DNA of 64,000 nucleotides, from NCBI RefSeq assembly GCF_010726645.1, contig NZ_AP022563.1, forward strand, positions 1 through 64,000, given 5' to 3'. This document shows positions 62,939-64,000 of this stretch, piece by piece. Within the stretch, counting starts at the first letter, position 1. Every line of letters begins with the position of its first letter. Position numbers and translations under genes: made by a program. Below the pieces are notes generated by a model that did not search any database, had not been told where the DNA came from, and worked only from the letters and a program-made list of their open reading frames with translations. Source of the DNA: Mycolicibacterium duvalii. GTDB taxonomy: Bacteria > Actinomycetota > Actinomycetes > Mycobacteriales > Mycobacteriaceae.

Positions 62939-64000
62939 TGTCCGGCTTTCCCCTCGGGTTCGAATTCGCCTTCGCTGACCGCCAGCACGGCGCCGTCGGC
63001 GACCCGCACCCGCAACCGGGTGCCGCGGGGCGCCTCGGCGACACTGCGCAGCACCCCGGCGGGCCCGGACGGCGGCACTGTCTGCACCACCGCGTAGCCG
63101 CGGGCCAGCGTCGCCGCAGGCCCGAGCGTGGTCAGCCGTGCCGCCAGATGGCCGATGCGGTCGGACTCCGCGGCCAGGAGACGGGTGATGTCACGCCGGC
63201 CGGCCGCCCGGGTCCGGCTGATCTCCTCGGCGCGGGCCTCGATCGCGTCGAGCGGGCGGGCCAGCGCCGGCCGGCTGCGCAACTGCGCGATCAGATGCTG
63301 CTCGCGCTTGACCCAGTTGCGCAGCGCCTGAGCGCTGCGGTGCCGCAACTCGCCGACCAGCGCCTGCTCGGCGGCGGTGTCGGGGACGATGCGCTTGGCC
63401 GCGTCGGTCGGGGTGGCGGCGCGCAGGTCGGCGACCAGGTCGCACAGCGGATTGTCGGGTTCGTGACCGATCGCGCTGACCACGGGCGTGGTGCAGCGGA
63501 CGATCTCGCGGCACAGCGTCTCGTCGGAGAACGGCAGCAGGTCCTCCACGCTGCCCCCGCCGCGGGCCAGCACGATGACGTCGACGTCGGGGTCGGCGTC
63601 GAGGGCGCGCAACGCCTCGACGATCTGCGGCACCGCGTTGGGTCCCTGTACGACGGTGTTGCGGACCGCGAAGCGCACCGCCGGCCAGCGACCCGACGCG
63701 ACGGCCATGATGTCGTGTTCGGCGGCCGACGCCCGCCCGGTGATCAAGCCGATGGTGTGGGGCAGGAACGGCACGGGCCGCTTGAGTCGCGGATCGAACA
63801 GTCCCTCGGCCTCCAGCAGCCGGCGCAGCCGCTCGATGCGGGCCAACAGCTCTCCGATGCCGACGGCCCGGATCTCGCTGACCCGTAGCGAGAAACTGCC
63901 GCGGCCGGTGTAGAAGGTCGGCTTGCCGAACACGATCACCTGGGTGCCGTCGGTCATCTTGACCGGCGCGTTGACCACCAGGTCGCGCGGGCACGTCAAC
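62935..64000 (-). CDS. xseA: Exodeoxyribonuclease VII large subunit, 5' end outside window
   Basis: About 354 C-terminal residues are present; the OB-fold N-terminus and true start lie beyond base 64000. The frame opens with [19 protein letters not shown], then the catalytic domain: [39 protein letters not shown] (conserved metal-site region), [27 protein letters not shown] read in two parts, a coiled-coil region, and the terminal GYAVVQT motif. Forms a complex with XseB, encoded by the overlapping gene. Confidence 0.95.
   Translation of the reverse strand, partial: LTCPRDLVVNAPVKMTDGTQVIVFGKPTFYTGRGSFSLRVSEIRAVGIGELLARIERLRRLLEAEGLFDPRLKRPVPFLPHTIGLITGRASAAEHDIMAVASGRWPAVRFAVRNTVVQGPNAVPQIVEALRALDADPDVDVIVLARGGGSVEDLLPFSDETLCREIVRCTTPVVSAIGHEPDNPLCDLVADLRAATPTDAAKRIVPDTAAEQALVGELRHRSAQALRNWVKREQHLIAQLRSRPALARPLDAIEARAEEISRTRAAGRRDITRLLAAESDRIGHLAARLTTLGPAATLARGYAVVQTVPPSGPAGVLRSVAEAPRGTRLRVRVADGAVLAVSEGEFEPEGKAGQ

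Overview
The window is high-GC actinobacterial DNA and almost certainly comes from a mycobacterium, most likely a fast-growing Mycolicibacterium. The evidence is mycobacterium-specific proteins (LpqV, EchA8/EchA9, LipU, Pra, mycothiol conjugate amidase Mca, DesA2, PhoH2, small DUF732 and DUF4307 proteins), frequent GTG/TTG starts, start/stop overlaps of four bases, and gene order. From about 5.3 kb to the right end the order matches, as I remember it, the M. tuberculosis segment Rv1057 to Rv1108c, with several insertions and losses. No rRNA, tRNA, insertion sequence, prophage or CRISPR array was seen.

Bases 1-5.2 kb hold an FNT-family channel plus cyanase, an ECF sigma factor of the SigJ type next to a DoxX-like membrane protein, two small secreted proteins, and a stress module (two STAS proteins and a CsbD protein behind a SigF-type promoter). 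From 5.3 to 10.5 kb come a beta-propeller (Rv1057 type), a CitA/DcuS-type two-component system with the dicarboxylate carrier DctA, and a second small secreted protein. From 10.5 to 16.2 kb come a thiolase, a dihydrodipicolinate-reductase-like oxidoreductase, two patatins, LpqV, a cysteine-dioxygenase-like cupin and a rhodanese. Many genes in the first 12.9 kb are broken by one- or two-base indels, mostly in G/C runs, while the remaining 51 kb is clean. I read this as low sequence quality, at least in part, rather than mass pseudogenisation.

From 16 to 33 kb lie acyl-CoA and sulfur metabolism (echA8, echA9, fadA3, a glutaryl-CoA-dehydrogenase-like gene, cbs, metB), the esterases lipU and a GDSL enzyme, a Bax-inhibitor membrane protein, RDD proteins, greA with a GOLPH3-like gene, mca and a ketosteroid-isomerase-like gene. 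From 33 to 48 kb lie hlyIII, a Z-prenyl diphosphate synthase, membrane proteins of unknown function, a flavin monooxygenase, coaA, a DUF885 peptidase-like protein, a long-form serine hydroxymethyltransferase, desA2, phoH2, fum and glpX.

From 48 to 61.5 kb is an accessory region: dienelactone hydrolase, AI-2E-type exporter, two SDRs, an SRPBCC protein, a GGDEF-EAL protein, and a compact sulfatase system. That system comprises two Cys-type arylsulfatases, the formylglycine-generating enzyme that would activate them, a HAD hydrolase and an alpha/beta hydrolase, four of them tightly coupled in one operon. The window ends with a 3-beta-hydroxysteroid dehydrogenase under a recognisable KstR operator and the exonuclease VII genes xseB and xseA (cut by the edge).

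The least explained signals are a 55-base palindrome present twice between convergent genes and carrying TAG stops at its ends, the sulfatase operon, a long-form SHMT at the glyA1 locus, and an Asp-to-Glu change at the third catalytic position of the isomerase-like protein.
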